From Streptomyces chartreusis NRRL 3882 (GTDB lineage Bacteria > Actinomycetota > Actinomycetes > Streptomycetales > Streptomycetaceae): DNA of 64,000 bases. The notes under the pieces are model-generated. The model was not told the DNA's origin and did no database searches. It saw only the letters and a list, made by a program, of their open reading frames with translations. Below are positions 55,189 to 63,465 of the stretch, one piece after another. The translations under genes were made by a program, and so were the position numbers. How positions within the stretch are numbered: the first letter of the stretch is position 1; every line of letters starts with the position of its first letter. The DNA lies in assembly GCF_900236475.1 (NCBI RefSeq), contig NZ_LT963352.1:8919318-8983317 (forward strand), written 5' to 3'.

Positions 55189-55875
55189 TCACCTGTGGGC
55201 GTGCGCGTGTGACTGGATGGAGGTGAGGTCGCGGATGAGGAGCCCGCCGGCAGCCTCCGTGGCCAGCCACCCCCGCTCGCGCCACGGTTTGAGCGCCGTT
55301 CCCACGGCATTGCGGGACGCGCCGATCATCTGTGACAGCTCTGTCTGGGTCAGACGCACCACGTGCTCGGCGTGGCCTGCGGATGCGGCATGCATGAGGC
55401 GGCCCAGAGCCGAGGCCAGACGCACAGGAACCGGCGCGGTGGCCAGCTCGAGCCGTACCGTCTCCGCTTCGCGGACCCGGGCGATGGCGTGACGCAGCAG
55501 CGGAGTCAGCAGCCCGTGCGAGTCGACGAAGCCAAGAAAGTCAACGGCCGGGATGACGTGCACCCGGCAGTCCTCCGCAGCGATGACCGACGCGGTGCGC
55601 GGCTGGTCGTCCAGGACGGCCAGCTCGCCCAGCAGCTCTCCTGCGCCGCGCACCGCCAGCAGCGTCCGCTCCCCGTGCAGCCCGGTCAGGGTCACCAGGG
55701 TGGATCCGGAAGCCAGCAGGATGACATGCGTGCCGGGATCCCCCTGCCGCAGCAGCACACTTCTGGCCGGACGCATACGAACAGGGGCCAAGTCACGTAA
55801 CCGGGACCATAAACGCTCACCGATGACCGCAGCATGCGGCTGATACATACTTCCCCCGAGTGTGGCGGCCGTCAC
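55189..55875 (-). CDS. Crp/Fnr-family cyclic-nucleotide-binding regulator
   Basis: 228 residues from GTG 55875, which overlaps the stop of the PycTM-like gene (GTGA); an ATG at residue 10 is an alternative. The cyclic-nucleotide-binding domain (~25-135) has 'LLRQGDPGTHVILLASGSTLV' and the phosphate-binding cassette 'GELLGELAVLDDQPRTASVI' with its Arg. The winged HTH (~165-215) has 'VRLTQTELSQMIGASRNAVGTALKPWRERGWL'. It should bind a cyclic nucleotide, probably made by the cyclase two genes on, and control transcription, perhaps of this operon. Confidence 0.85.
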   Translation of the reverse strand: MTAATLGGSMYQPHAAVIGERLWSRLRDLAPVRMRPARSVLLRQGDPGTHVILLASGSTLVTLTGLHGERTLLAVRGAGELLGELAVLDDQPRTASVIAAEDCRVHVIPAVDFLGFVDSHGLLTPLLRHAIARVREAETVRLELATAPVPVRLASALGRLMHAASAGHAEHVVRLTQTELSQMIGASRNAVGTALKPWRERGWLATEAAGGLLIRDLTSIQSHAHAHR

Positions 55876-56405
55876 GCCGCGATACTCTCAAGCGGCGTGT
55901 AAGCGATCAACAACCCAATTCCGGCCAACGTAACGGCGGCTGCAATGAGATCGGCAGCCCGCCTGACAGTGCGGAACTTCCGGCCCGCCAAAGCCGTGAA
56001 CAGCGCCAGTCGTTCGGCCTCGGCTCGCGCAGGCCCGTCAACGCTCATGGCCGCCACGGCCGACAAGACCTCCTCGGACCGGCTGCAGTCCACAGCCTCC
56101 CGCGCGAAAACCCTGAGCCGGCCGCCCCGCGGCAGAACGGGACGAATCGCGGACAAAGCCGCTATAAGCGATAGGCCAAGTAAAACGGCAACGCCCGCCA
56201 GGACAGCGGTCAACAAAGCCCCAGCACTGGGCAGAGCCGACACAGCTGCAGCGTCGACGGCCAGCAAACCACCAGCCACGCCACACAAGGCCGCCGCCTT
56301 AGTGTCCGCCCGCTGCACCTCGGTGAACATCTCAGCAGCCTTGGCCTCAAGCCAGCCACGGCCCACCAGGCCCGTCGAACCGAAGTCCTCGCCGATGTCA
56401 GGCAC
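55872..56405 (-). CDS. PycTM-like membrane effector (Pycsar effector family, DUF5706-type)
   Basis: 177 residues, ATG 56405, first gene of the operon. 'LEAKAAEMFTEVQRADTKAAA' followed by a first membrane helix is the family signature as I know it. Hydrophobic segments lie at ~40-58, ~63-88 ('GALLTAVLAGVAVLLGLSLI') and ~150-170 ('AADLIAAAVTLAGIGLLIAY'), with a cytoplasmic helical loop between. PycTM proteins bind cCMP or cUMP and damage the inner membrane to abort infection. Its stop overlaps the start of the Crp-type gene. Confidence 0.75.
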   Translation of the reverse strand: MPDIGEDFGSTGLVGRGWLEAKAAEMFTEVQRADTKAAALCGVAGGLLAVDAAAVSALPSAGALLTAVLAGVAVLLGLSLIAALSAIRPVLPRGGRLRVFAREAVDCSRSEEVLSAVAAMSVDGPARAEAERLALFTALAGRKFRTVRRAADLIAAAVTLAGIGLLIAYTPLESIAA

Positions 56406-56914
56406 GTAGCTCCTCCTTCAGGCCCTGCGCCGCCGCTTTCCGTACCCGTTCACCGTGCACGAACCCCGTCAGCCGAAGCGCCCACTGCAGGGCACCGCGC
56501 ATGCTGAACCCGTCACAGCCACAGCGCGTCCCCCGGTCAAGCAGCACCACTCGACGGTCAGTGACACCTCAGGTGCACCCTCCGGTACCTGCGGTGTCCT
56601 GACGTCGGCCCACTACCGGCCACGGTCGCCCCCCAGCAGCCTTCACCGCGACACCCCGCACCCCACCGGGCGCACGCGGACGATGCCCTCACCCTTCCGC
56701 CTTTGTGGTCCTGGTAGCCGGTGCCTGGTCTGGGGGCTTTGAGGAAGATCTCCCGCTGCTGCGGAGTGTGCAAGGCGGTGACGAACCGGTTGGTGAAGTG
56801 CCCGACCTCGCCCCGCAGATCGTCGTCTGGGGGCCACCCGGCTGGCGCCCGGGCCCGTGGGAGGCGCAACGGCTCAGCGTGTGGAGGTGACATCGTCTGT
56901 AGCCGTACGCCTTG
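56406..56914. other. Upstream region of the cyclase operon
   Basis: No intact gene. It must carry the operon promoter next to 56405; none was identified with confidence. It includes the duplicated gene fragment at 56728-56850. Confidence 0.4.
56728..56850 (-). pseudogene. Degraded duplicate of the fifth operon gene
   Basis: On the minus strand this segment reads 'DDDLRGEVGHFTNRFVTALH' followed by TPQQREIFLKAP, nearly the same as 'DDLRGDIRHFTDRFITALHT' near the end of the gene at 51479-52243; the DNA is also clearly alike (compare 51580-51665). Frame and neighbouring sequence are lost on both sides. Confidence 0.7.
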
Positions 56915-57493
56915 TCAGGTCGCCGAACCCGCAAGCCAGTGCGCGAAGGGCGTGCGCACGTCCGGGACGTGCAATGGCGTTGTGTCCGCGCCTGCGCCGC
57001 GCGCTGCCTTCAGAACTGCCGCAAGGTCCTCGGTCGCGAGCGTATCCACAGGGCACACCTGGCATTCCGCTTCCTCTGCGCGTCCCGCCGCGGCGTCTGC
57101 GAGGGCCCGGAGGTGGGCGAGGGCGTCGAGACCGCGGTCGACGCGCAACGCGTGCCAGGTGCCGCGTTGCGCATCGACCGCGGTCTCGACGCCCGGATAC
57201 ACGGGCAGGCCGATGTGGCCCTCATGAACTCGGACGAGGACGGTCTGGAGGAGGTAGTCGCACAGATCGGACTCGGCCTGATGGTCACCAGACGAGGGTT
57301 TCCTCACGAACCCGGGGCCCCACAGGTACTGCGCGGGGAAGGCGGTGGTCGCGCTGCGTGCGTCGAACTCCAGGAGATTGAGGTCGGTGATACCGCCCGG
57401 GTACAACACGGCGCGGATCAGGATGTAGGTGGATGCCTCTTCGCCGCGGTCTCGGCCAGTTGGTCGGCGTAGCCGGCCGTGTCTTCTCACCAT
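56915..57493 (-). CDS. Hypothetical protein containing a long hairpin-forming repeat
   Basis: ATG 57493 gives 192 residues; the same frame is open far upstream over the kinase gene, which is not meaningful. 'STYILIRAVLYPGGITDLNL ... YLWGPGFVRKPSSG ... DYLLQTVLVRVHEGHIGLPVYPG ... VLKAARGAGADTTPLHVPDVRTPFAHWLAG' looks like real protein. The first 20 residues are Arg-rich and two neighbouring frames there also look protein-like, so the true start may have been lost to an indel near 57450. No family is recognised. Confidence 0.5.
   Translation of the reverse strand: MVRRHGRLRRPTGRDRGEEASTYILIRAVLYPGGITDLNLLEFDARSATTAFPAQYLWGPGFVRKPSSGDHQAESDLCDYLLQTVLVRVHEGHIGLPVYPGVETAVDAQRGTWHALRVDRGLDALAHLRALADAAAGRAEEAECQVCPVDTLATEDLAAVLKAARGAGADTTPLHVPDVRTPFAHWLAGSAT
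57121..57194. repeat. 32-bp inverted repeat with 10-base loop
   Basis: Bases 57121-57152 and 57163-57194 are complementary at 31 of 32 positions, with loop TGCCAGGTGC. It lies inside the hypothetical gene at 56915-57493. Such a long perfect arm is unusual in a coding region and could extrude as a cruciform or fold the mRNA. Confidence 0.85.
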
Positions 57494-57627
57494 GGTCGCT
57501 CCAGCCGATGGCGACCACGCTTCGACTGAGCGGCGCGGGATACAGCCGGCCTCCTGGTGTCGGACGTCCCGAGGGCCGATCAGGCTGGCGGCGCCGGAGG
57601 TCAGAACGGTGCTGTACAGGGAGACGA

Positions 57628-58218
57628 TCAGGGATTCTGGATCAGGAAGTCCGCCGCTTCCCGTGTCCTGTGCTTGCGGTGGAACGTCTCCTCCTGTGCT
57701 GCCCACAGTGGCCACATCTGGGCCGTGGAGAGACCATCCCTGGATTCCACGCGTGCGCGGCGCTGCGGCGTGTTTGCCTCCACCCAGATCGTGGAGTGAA
57801 GGTACGGCGCCGACTGCAGGCTGTACGAACCGACGCCCTCTACGATCAGCGGTCCGCCGGGACTGATCGTGTGGGTCTCGGCGAATTCCCCCGTGTACCA
57901 GTCGTATCTGCGCCAGATTGCCGGGCGGGACTCCGACAGTGGGCGCAGTATCCAATCGACGAGGTACTGGGCACCCTGCTCCAAGCCCGTCCAGCCCGGA
58001 TAGATGTCGTCCATGTGAAACACGTCGGCCCCGGACTGGGCTGCGATGCACGCAGCCAACGTCGTCTTCCCAGCTCCGGACGAACCGTCGATGGCCAGTA
58101 CGAAATCCGGTCGGCCAGAGGGGCCATGTACAGCGCCCGCGATCCGTACGGCGGACTCGTGCATCTCCCGGGAGATGCACGCGCAGCCTCTGAGGTGCAC
58201 GCTTGCCAGCGGTTCCAT
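57628..58218 (-). CDS. Uridine-kinase-like P-loop protein
   Basis: ATG 58218 ('MEPLASVHLRGCACISREMH') gives 196 residues. 'FVLAIDGSSGAGKTTLAACIA' is the Walker A motif, 'DVFHMDDIYPGWTG' the substrate-binding DD region, and 'YDWYTGEFAETHTISPGGPLIVEGVGSYS' with 'RRARVESRDG' the lid. It matches the small actinobacterial uridine-kinase/phosphoribulokinase-like family that phosphorylates a nucleoside or related molecule. A link to the pyrimidine cyclic-nucleotide operon nearby is tempting but unproven. Confidence 0.8.
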   Translation of the reverse strand: MEPLASVHLRGCACISREMHESAVRIAGAVHGPSGRPDFVLAIDGSSGAGKTTLAACIAAQSGADVFHMDDIYPGWTGLEQGAQYLVDWILRPLSESRPAIWRRYDWYTGEFAETHTISPGGPLIVEGVGSYSLQSAPYLHSTIWVEANTPQRRARVESRDGLSTAQMWPLWAAQEETFHRKHRTREAADFLIQNP

Positions 58219-58290
58219 AGCACTCGACAAGATCCACCTCTTCACCGCGGCCGCCCGGTGGCACCAACGTCCCACAGGGGCCCAGTGTGT

Positions 58291-58497
58291 TCAAGACGAT
58301 CCTGATCGACGGCGTAGTGAACGGGCGCCGCTGATGGCAGCAGTGAAGCAGGCGAACAGCTCGACCCGGTCCGCTGGCCGGGAGCCCCGCAGCACCCGTA
58401 GAAACCCACAGGTCAACGCTACGAGACGGGCGGTTGCACAAACCGCAGCCGCGATGATCAGCAACAGATTCCACGTATCCACGATCTTGCCCTCCAA
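58291..58497 (-). CDS. 68-residue single-pass membrane protein
   Basis: ATG 58497 ('MEGKIVDTWNLLLIIAAAVC') encodes one hydrophobic helix followed by 'GFLRVLRGSRPADRVELFAC', a pattern seen in many short Streptomyces membrane proteins (helix, then R-x-x-R-P-A-x-R). Function unknown. It lies 72 bases upstream of the kinase gene on the same strand. Confidence 0.5.
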   Translation of the reverse strand: MEGKIVDTWNLLLIIAAAVCATARLVALTCGFLRVLRGSRPADRVELFACFTAAISGARSLRRRSGSS

Positions 58498-58855
58498 GCT
58501 GCACCCGACTCCCCGCCCTCAATCTGCCGCTGTCCCACCATCCGCACGCGGCTTGGGACAGCCCCGGATGGCCCAGATATCCGGTGCTGTCGCCGGGACG
58601 TGTCAGGATGCCCCGGGCAGCTCACGGATGCCGCCGCTCGGGGCAGTTATCGGGAGAGTGCAGGCGAAGCGGGAGTCACTGCCTTCTCACCGCTTCGACC
58701 AACCCCCCGGCACTTGTGCGGCGACAGCCCAGCATCTCGGCGGTCAGAGCCCCATGTTGGGATGTTTCGGAACGCCCTGACCGCGTAGCCCGATACCTAT
58801 CCGGGGAAGAGCTAATGCGGAACAGGTGCAGGGCAGAGACCGGGGGACGTGGCCA
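58498..58855. other. Intergenic region between divergent genes
   Basis: No gene recognised. It must hold promoters for the membrane-protein/kinase transcript on the left and the HTH/TPR gene on the right. Confidence 0.4.
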
Positions 58856-60514
58856 ATGGGGGACATGCACCGCACGAGAATGCTGATGTCGTTCATGGAC
58901 GACCTCTGCGCCATGAAGCGCCTGGCTGGCCTTTCGTACGAGCGCATCGAGCAACTGTCGCAGCGGCAGTTCCACGAGGGAAGGCGGCTTAATTCCCTCG
59001 GCTCGACAGGCATGCAGGTGCTTGCTCGCACCACCACTCACCGTATGCTCAAGAACGGCGATGTATCTGTCGCCGACCGTCCCCGCGTCATGACGTTCGT
59101 CGCGGTCTGCCTGAAGGCCGCCGATGAGCGAGGCGTCGCATTGCCCGCTGACTGGAGGGACGCAGACCGGTGGGCCCGCAGGTGGTCGATGCTGGTCTCA
59201 GAGTCCCTGTCGAAGACCGCCCGCCCCATCGCCAATTGCTGGGGCGACGAACAAGACGACGACGGCTCAGGGGAGGGCGACGCTGCAGGACTGGTGCGGC
59301 TGGCCCCAGTGGAGCAACTCTGGCCCGCCCGCAACCCGGAGATCGGGGAGCTGGCCACGGCGATCCGGCATCTGGGACGCTCGGGCCGTCCGGAGGCGGC
59401 CGCCTCGCAAGCCAACGAGCTCGTCCAGCGCTGCGCCCAGCGGCTCGGCGGTGACCATCTAGGCACGCTCGCCGCTCGGCAGGCCGCGGCTTACTGGGCC
59501 GGGGAGGCGGGTCGAATGAGGGAAGCGGTCCGGCTGACCAAAGCCGTTCGTGAAGACTCCCGCCAGATGCTCGGCCCCGACTCGCCTTACACACGTCTGA
59601 CTGAGCGGCGGCTCGTCTACTGGGTAGGCACCGCCGGCGACTGGACTGGCGCCTGGCACCACGCCAACAGGCTGCTCACTCGTTGGGAAGGCGATCCGGC
59701 TGTGGACGCGCTGGACCTCAGCCTGGCCCGGATCGACGCGCTGTACGCGGCCGCCCAAGTCAGGGGCTGGAACTCCGCGGTCCACTACCTCCGTCATGAG
59801 ATCCCCGGTCTGTCTGAGCTGTTGGGCCCGCACCACCCGATAGTTCTGTGGGTGCGAGCCAGCGTCGTCGAGGGCCTGATCCGCTGCGGTGAGACGGCGG
59901 AGGCTACTGACTGCGCCGTCAATCTGGTGGAGGACACCGAAGGGCGGTTCGGCGCAGATCACCAGCGGGTGCTGTGGGCCCGGGCGGCGCTAATTTCCGT
60001 GCTGCGCGGGTCGAAGCGCTTGTCAGAGATGGTCGACATCGCCCGCGTCAATGCAGCGGAGGCTGACCGCATTCTCGGGTACCTGCACCCCGAAGCAGTG
60101 AAGATCAAACTCACGTATGTCGAATCGCTACACGACGAGGGCGCTGTCACCGAGGCTCAGGAAATCGGTCACGAACTCCTGGCGACGGCGAACGCTTCCA
60201 TGGGTTGGGACAGCCTCAGCATGCTGCGCATCCGGCTCGCCCTGTTGAAGACCGGCGATACGGACGTCGGCGGCAGCCGTCCGGTCGTGGATGCCACCCC
60301 TGAGAGCTTGTATGCGGACGCCCGTCGACTGCTTGGACCGGACCACGAAGTGACGCTCAGGGCCCGCCTGTTATACGTGTCCCGCGGTAGCCCGCGAGAT
60401 CGCGATCAGCGTCTCGCCGAACTAACCGAGGATTGTGTCCGGGTGCTCGGCATCGGTCACCCGCTCACCGCGGAGGTACAGATGGCTCTCGAGACCGCGC
60501 CCGACGTCCCCTGA
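58856..60514 (+). CDS. HTH-like N-terminus with TPR repeats, TTA-containing
   Basis: ATG 58856 ('MGDMHRTRMLMSFMDDLCAM') gives 552 residues. Residues ~5-70 resemble the HTH region of actinobacterial TPR regulators ('KRLAGLSYERIEQLSQRQFH ... ARTTTHRMLKNGDV'). From ~165 on, TPR units such as 'LAARQAAAYWAGEAGRMREAVRL' and 'VLWVRASVVEGLIRCGETAEATD' repeat to the end. A TTA leucine codon at 60371-60373 makes it a possible bldA target. It could be a peptide-sensing or partner-binding regulator. Function unknown. Confidence 0.7.
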   Translation: MGDMHRTRMLMSFMDDLCAMKRLAGLSYERIEQLSQRQFHEGRRLNSLGSTGMQVLARTTTHRMLKNGDVSVADRPRVMTFVAVCLKAADERGVALPADWRDADRWARRWSMLVSESLSKTARPIANCWGDEQDDDGSGEGDAAGLVRLAPVEQLWPARNPEIGELATAIRHLGRSGRPEAAASQANELVQRCAQRLGGDHLGTLAARQAAAYWAGEAGRMREAVRLTKAVREDSRQMLGPDSPYTRLTERRLVYWVGTAGDWTGAWHHANRLLTRWEGDPAVDALDLSLARIDALYAAAQVRGWNSAVHYLRHEIPGLSELLGPHHPIVLWVRASVVEGLIRCGETAEATDCAVNLVEDTEGRFGADHQRVLWARAALISVLRGSKRLSEMVDIARVNAAEADRILGYLHPEAVKIKLTYVESLHDEGAVTEAQEIGHELLATANASMGWDSLSMLRIRLALLKTGDTDVGGSRPVVDATPESLYADARRLLGPDHEVTLRARLLYVSRGSPRDRDQRLAELTEDCVRVLGIGHPLTAEVQMALETAPDVP

Positions 60515-61032
60515 GGCCAGGAGTTCGACCCGACTGGAAGTTGCTGCTCGATGCGTCAGACCGCACTCACACCAGTCGGGCCCGCAGGGTCGCGCGCTCG
60601 GAGTGGGCGACGACGACCTTGACCTCATCCGTAGGCGACCAGTATTTCGAGGGTGATCGTTGACGGCACCGGGTTTATCGCCTGCGATTGCGCGGGTTGT
60701 CTGCTCGGCGCCGGGCAGCGCGAAGGACGCCCCATTCGGCGAACGGGCGGAAACACCACGCACTGCCCGAGCACGAGGACGACTGCACGTGGGACAGTTG
60801 CTCCGAACTTCTCTTCCAAGACCACGACGTCCCGATGCTCTTCGGCGCATCCCTTACCGGCATCGAGGACCCAGACAGCCCGACGAACCAGGGCCTGGGA
60901 ATGGAAGACCTCCGCCTGCTCGCCTGGTTCGACACCCTTCAACAAGAGGGAGGCCCGAAACCCACGCCGAGGCTTCCGCCGCTGACCTTGCCCCCACGCC
61001 CGACCATGCCCCGGTCACCTCATACCCGGGGC
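60515..61032. other. Region between the TPR and helicase genes
   Basis: No intact gene is supported; a possible decayed reading lies at 60740-60989 (separate entry). The TPR and helicase genes converge here, so a terminator would be expected, but no clear hairpin was found. Confidence 0.4.
60740..60989 (+). pseudogene. Possible decayed telomere-proximal gene
   Basis: The plus strand reads 'LPEHEDDCTWDSCSELLFQD', then DHDVPMLFGASLTGIEDP and 'GLGMEDLRLLAWFDT', which looks like protein sequence; a shift near 60935 would lead to 'FNKREARNPRRGFRR' and a stop at 60989. No start is apparent and no family is recognised. Confidence 0.3.
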
Positions 61033-63465
61033 TCAGGCCCACTTCATCCCGGCGTCACTGAGCTCCCGCACCCGCTCAGGGGCCAGGCGCTGTTTACGTG
61101 CACGGCAATTGGCGATGAACACTCCCAGCGCACGGTCGTCGCCGTCCACGGTCTCCACGTGCTGGCGAGGGACGTTCAGGTCCCCTTCCCGCTGCTGGTA
61201 CTGGCGGGCTGCGGCGAGGTTGTCGGCCCACATCTGCGCCCGCGTCCTGCCCGGGGCAGGGCCTGTCTGAGGCTGCCCCTCGCCCGGCGCCAAGTGCAGT
61301 ACCTCGGTGAGCAGCCACTGCTGCGCGGGCAGCAAGCCGTCCCATACGGCAACAGTGCGCTGGGCGCCGGCCCAGCGCCCGAGGTCCTCGCCCTGGACGA
61401 CGAGCTCCCCGGGCTCAGTGGGCAGTTTCCCGCCGCCGTTCACATGGGCGCGGGCGAGGTAAAAGCACCGCTGCCAGGCGATGTCCCAGACCGGGCACCA
61501 AGCGGGATCGATCGCCTCCAGTTCCCGCCACCGCCGCGCTCCGTCACGCTTTCCCGATGCCCGGCCCCCGTCGGGACCGTTCTGCACCGCTCGTTCTCGT
61601 CGTGCGGCGGCACGCTGGTCACGCAGCCAGATCCCCACGGGGTAGCCCTGCCAGGTTGCCTCGGCGGGGGCAAGGAGGTGCCCGTGCTCCGCCGCCCAGC
61701 GGCGTGCGGCGTCCAGGCCTTCGGAGAAGGCCACCTCGCGGTGGGACCACACCATTCCGGCTGCGTCCAGTTCCCTCACCCGTTCCTCGGCCAGGGTGCC
61801 CTGACGGTAGGCGATGCGCTGTTTGGCGATCCATACCCCCAGTGCGAAGCCGTCGGGGGCGGTATACCCGTATGGGATCCGCAGGTGCCCGTGATCGGCG
61901 GCGTAGGCGGTCGCGGCCTGCAGCCCCCGCCGCCAGTACTCGCCCTCGGGCCGCAGCACACGCGCCCGGATGAACGCCGCCAACTGCACCGGGTCCCGGG
62001 CCGTGGAGAACTGCAACAGCCCCTGCGCCGCCCCACTGACCACCCCACCCGCCGTCCCGCCCGTGACCGAGGGAGCCTGCCGGCCGGGGGCCTGGGGGAC
62101 GGCGAGCTGCTCGACGGCCTCGGCATCGTGCGCGCGCAGCGCGGTCAGCACCTTCACCAGATGCGTGTACGACCGCGAGGCCAGCATCTCGTCCGGCTCC
62201 TCACCCGGCTCCAGGAAAACCGGCACCACCAGCGAGGCCACCTTGCCCTCCCCAGGCTGCATCCGCAGCGCCCGGCCCACGGCCTGCACCACATCAGGCG
62301 TCGAGCCCCGCGCATCCACGAACACCACCGCATCACACGCCGCGGTATCGACCCCCTCGCCGAGCACACGCGCCGACGACAGCACGCACAACTCCATCAC
62401 GGCATCCTTCACCACCCCAGCGGAAAAGGTCTCCAGCACCTGCCGCCGGTGCACCGCCCGATGCTCCCCGCACAGCCAGTCCGCCCACACCGCCCCCGGC
62501 TCCACGAACGAGGCCGCATCGGCCTCCCACAGCGACGCGGCCACCCGCCCCAGCCCGCCGGCGAAAGCCTCCGCCTCACTCGTACGATGATGAAACGTCA
62601 GCACCCGCCGCAACCGGTGCTCCGCAGCAGTCTTCAAAACCGCCGTCTGCAAGGCCGCCAACCGCACCCCCCGCACCTCATCCGTATACGCCTGCGCACC
62701 CACCAACTGCACCGCCGACAGCTGCGAGTCAGCGATGTCCACACAGACCACCTGGTACTGCGCGATCAACCCCCGCTCGATCGCCTCCGACATCGTCAGC
62801 CGGTACACCACCGGCCCGAAGATCTCCTCATCGTCCATCGACGCCACCAGCCGTCCCGCCCCATCGGTCGGCGCCCCCTCAACCCCAGGCACCTCCCACA
62901 ATCGTGGAGTCGCCGTCATGTACAACCGCCGCACCGCCGGCAACCGCCGATCGTCATGCACCACAGCCCACGGCTTCCCCAATACCCCCGCCGTCCGGTG
63001 GGCCTCATCCACCACCATCAGATCCCACCGACCCACACCGGCCGCATGAGCACGCTCCAGCACACCCAGCCCGGCAGCCGCATACGTGGCGAACACCGTC
63101 ACCCGGCCCTCATGGGCGAGCCACCCTGCCAACTCATTAACATCCGTGGTGCACCGCACCCCTACAGCGGCCTGCTCCCGTTCGGAACACACCCCGAACA
63201 ACCGACCACCCCGGCCGCCGGCACGCCATACACCCACCATCTGACCCAGCAGATCGAGTGTGGGCACCAGAACCAGCACCTGTTCGGCACGGAGCCCCTG
63301 GGCGGCATAGACCGCGATAAGGCTCTTCCCTGCCCCTGGAGGCGCGATCACCTGCGCACGCACCGCTGTGTCCGCGAGCCCTCTGCTCATCGGAGACCCG
63401 AGCGCACGGACCACTGCGTCAACTGCCTCGACCTGATGAGGACGGAGCCGCTGCTTCCTGGGCAC
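61033..63465 (-). CDS. ttrA: TtrA-like terminal helicase
   Basis: GTG 63465 ('MPRKQRLRPHQVEAVDAVVR') gives 810 residues. Superfamily 2 helicase motifs are clear: Walker A 'VIAPPGAGKSLIAVYAAQG', DEAH 'LMVVDEAHRTAGVLG', 'YMTATPRLWE' (motif III), and 'DVVQAVGRALRM' (motif VI). The C-terminal third has repeated helicase-associated domains of the form 'HGHLRIPYGYTAPDGFALGVWIAKQR' and 'EGDLNVPRQHVETVDGDDRALGVFIANCR'. It is the last gene before the telomere, the usual place of ttrA, whose product is needed for conjugal transfer of linear Streptomyces replicons. The symbol is given by similarity of position and domains. Confidence 0.8.
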   Translation of the reverse strand: MPRKQRLRPHQVEAVDAVVRALGSPMSRGLADTAVRAQVIAPPGAGKSLIAVYAAQGLRAEQVLVLVPTLDLLGQMVGVWRAGGRGGRLFGVCSEREQAAVGVRCTTDVNELAGWLAHEGRVTVFATYAAAGLGVLERAHAAGVGRWDLMVVDEAHRTAGVLGKPWAVVHDDRRLPAVRRLYMTATPRLWEVPGVEGAPTDGAGRLVASMDDEEIFGPVVYRLTMSEAIERGLIAQYQVVCVDIADSQLSAVQLVGAQAYTDEVRGVRLAALQTAVLKTAAEHRLRRVLTFHHRTSEAEAFAGGLGRVAASLWEADAASFVEPGAVWADWLCGEHRAVHRRQVLETFSAGVVKDAVMELCVLSSARVLGEGVDTAACDAVVFVDARGSTPDVVQAVGRALRMQPGEGKVASLVVPVFLEPGEEPDEMLASRSYTHLVKVLTALRAHDAEAVEQLAVPQAPGRQAPSVTGGTAGGVVSGAAQGLLQFSTARDPVQLAAFIRARVLRPEGEYWRRGLQAATAYAADHGHLRIPYGYTAPDGFALGVWIAKQRIAYRQGTLAEERVRELDAAGMVWSHREVAFSEGLDAARRWAAEHGHLLAPAEATWQGYPVGIWLRDQRAAARRERAVQNGPDGGRASGKRDGARRWRELEAIDPAWCPVWDIAWQRCFYLARAHVNGGGKLPTEPGELVVQGEDLGRWAGAQRTVAVWDGLLPAQQWLLTEVLHLAPGEGQPQTGPAPGRTRAQMWADNLAAARQYQQREGDLNVPRQHVETVDGDDRALGVFIANCRARKQRLAPERVRELSDAGMKWA

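Noticed and set aside
57494..58522. Upstream extension of the minus-strand frame that ends at 56915
   Set aside because: It runs antiparallel in frame over the clear uridine-kinase-like gene and has no protein-like features there.
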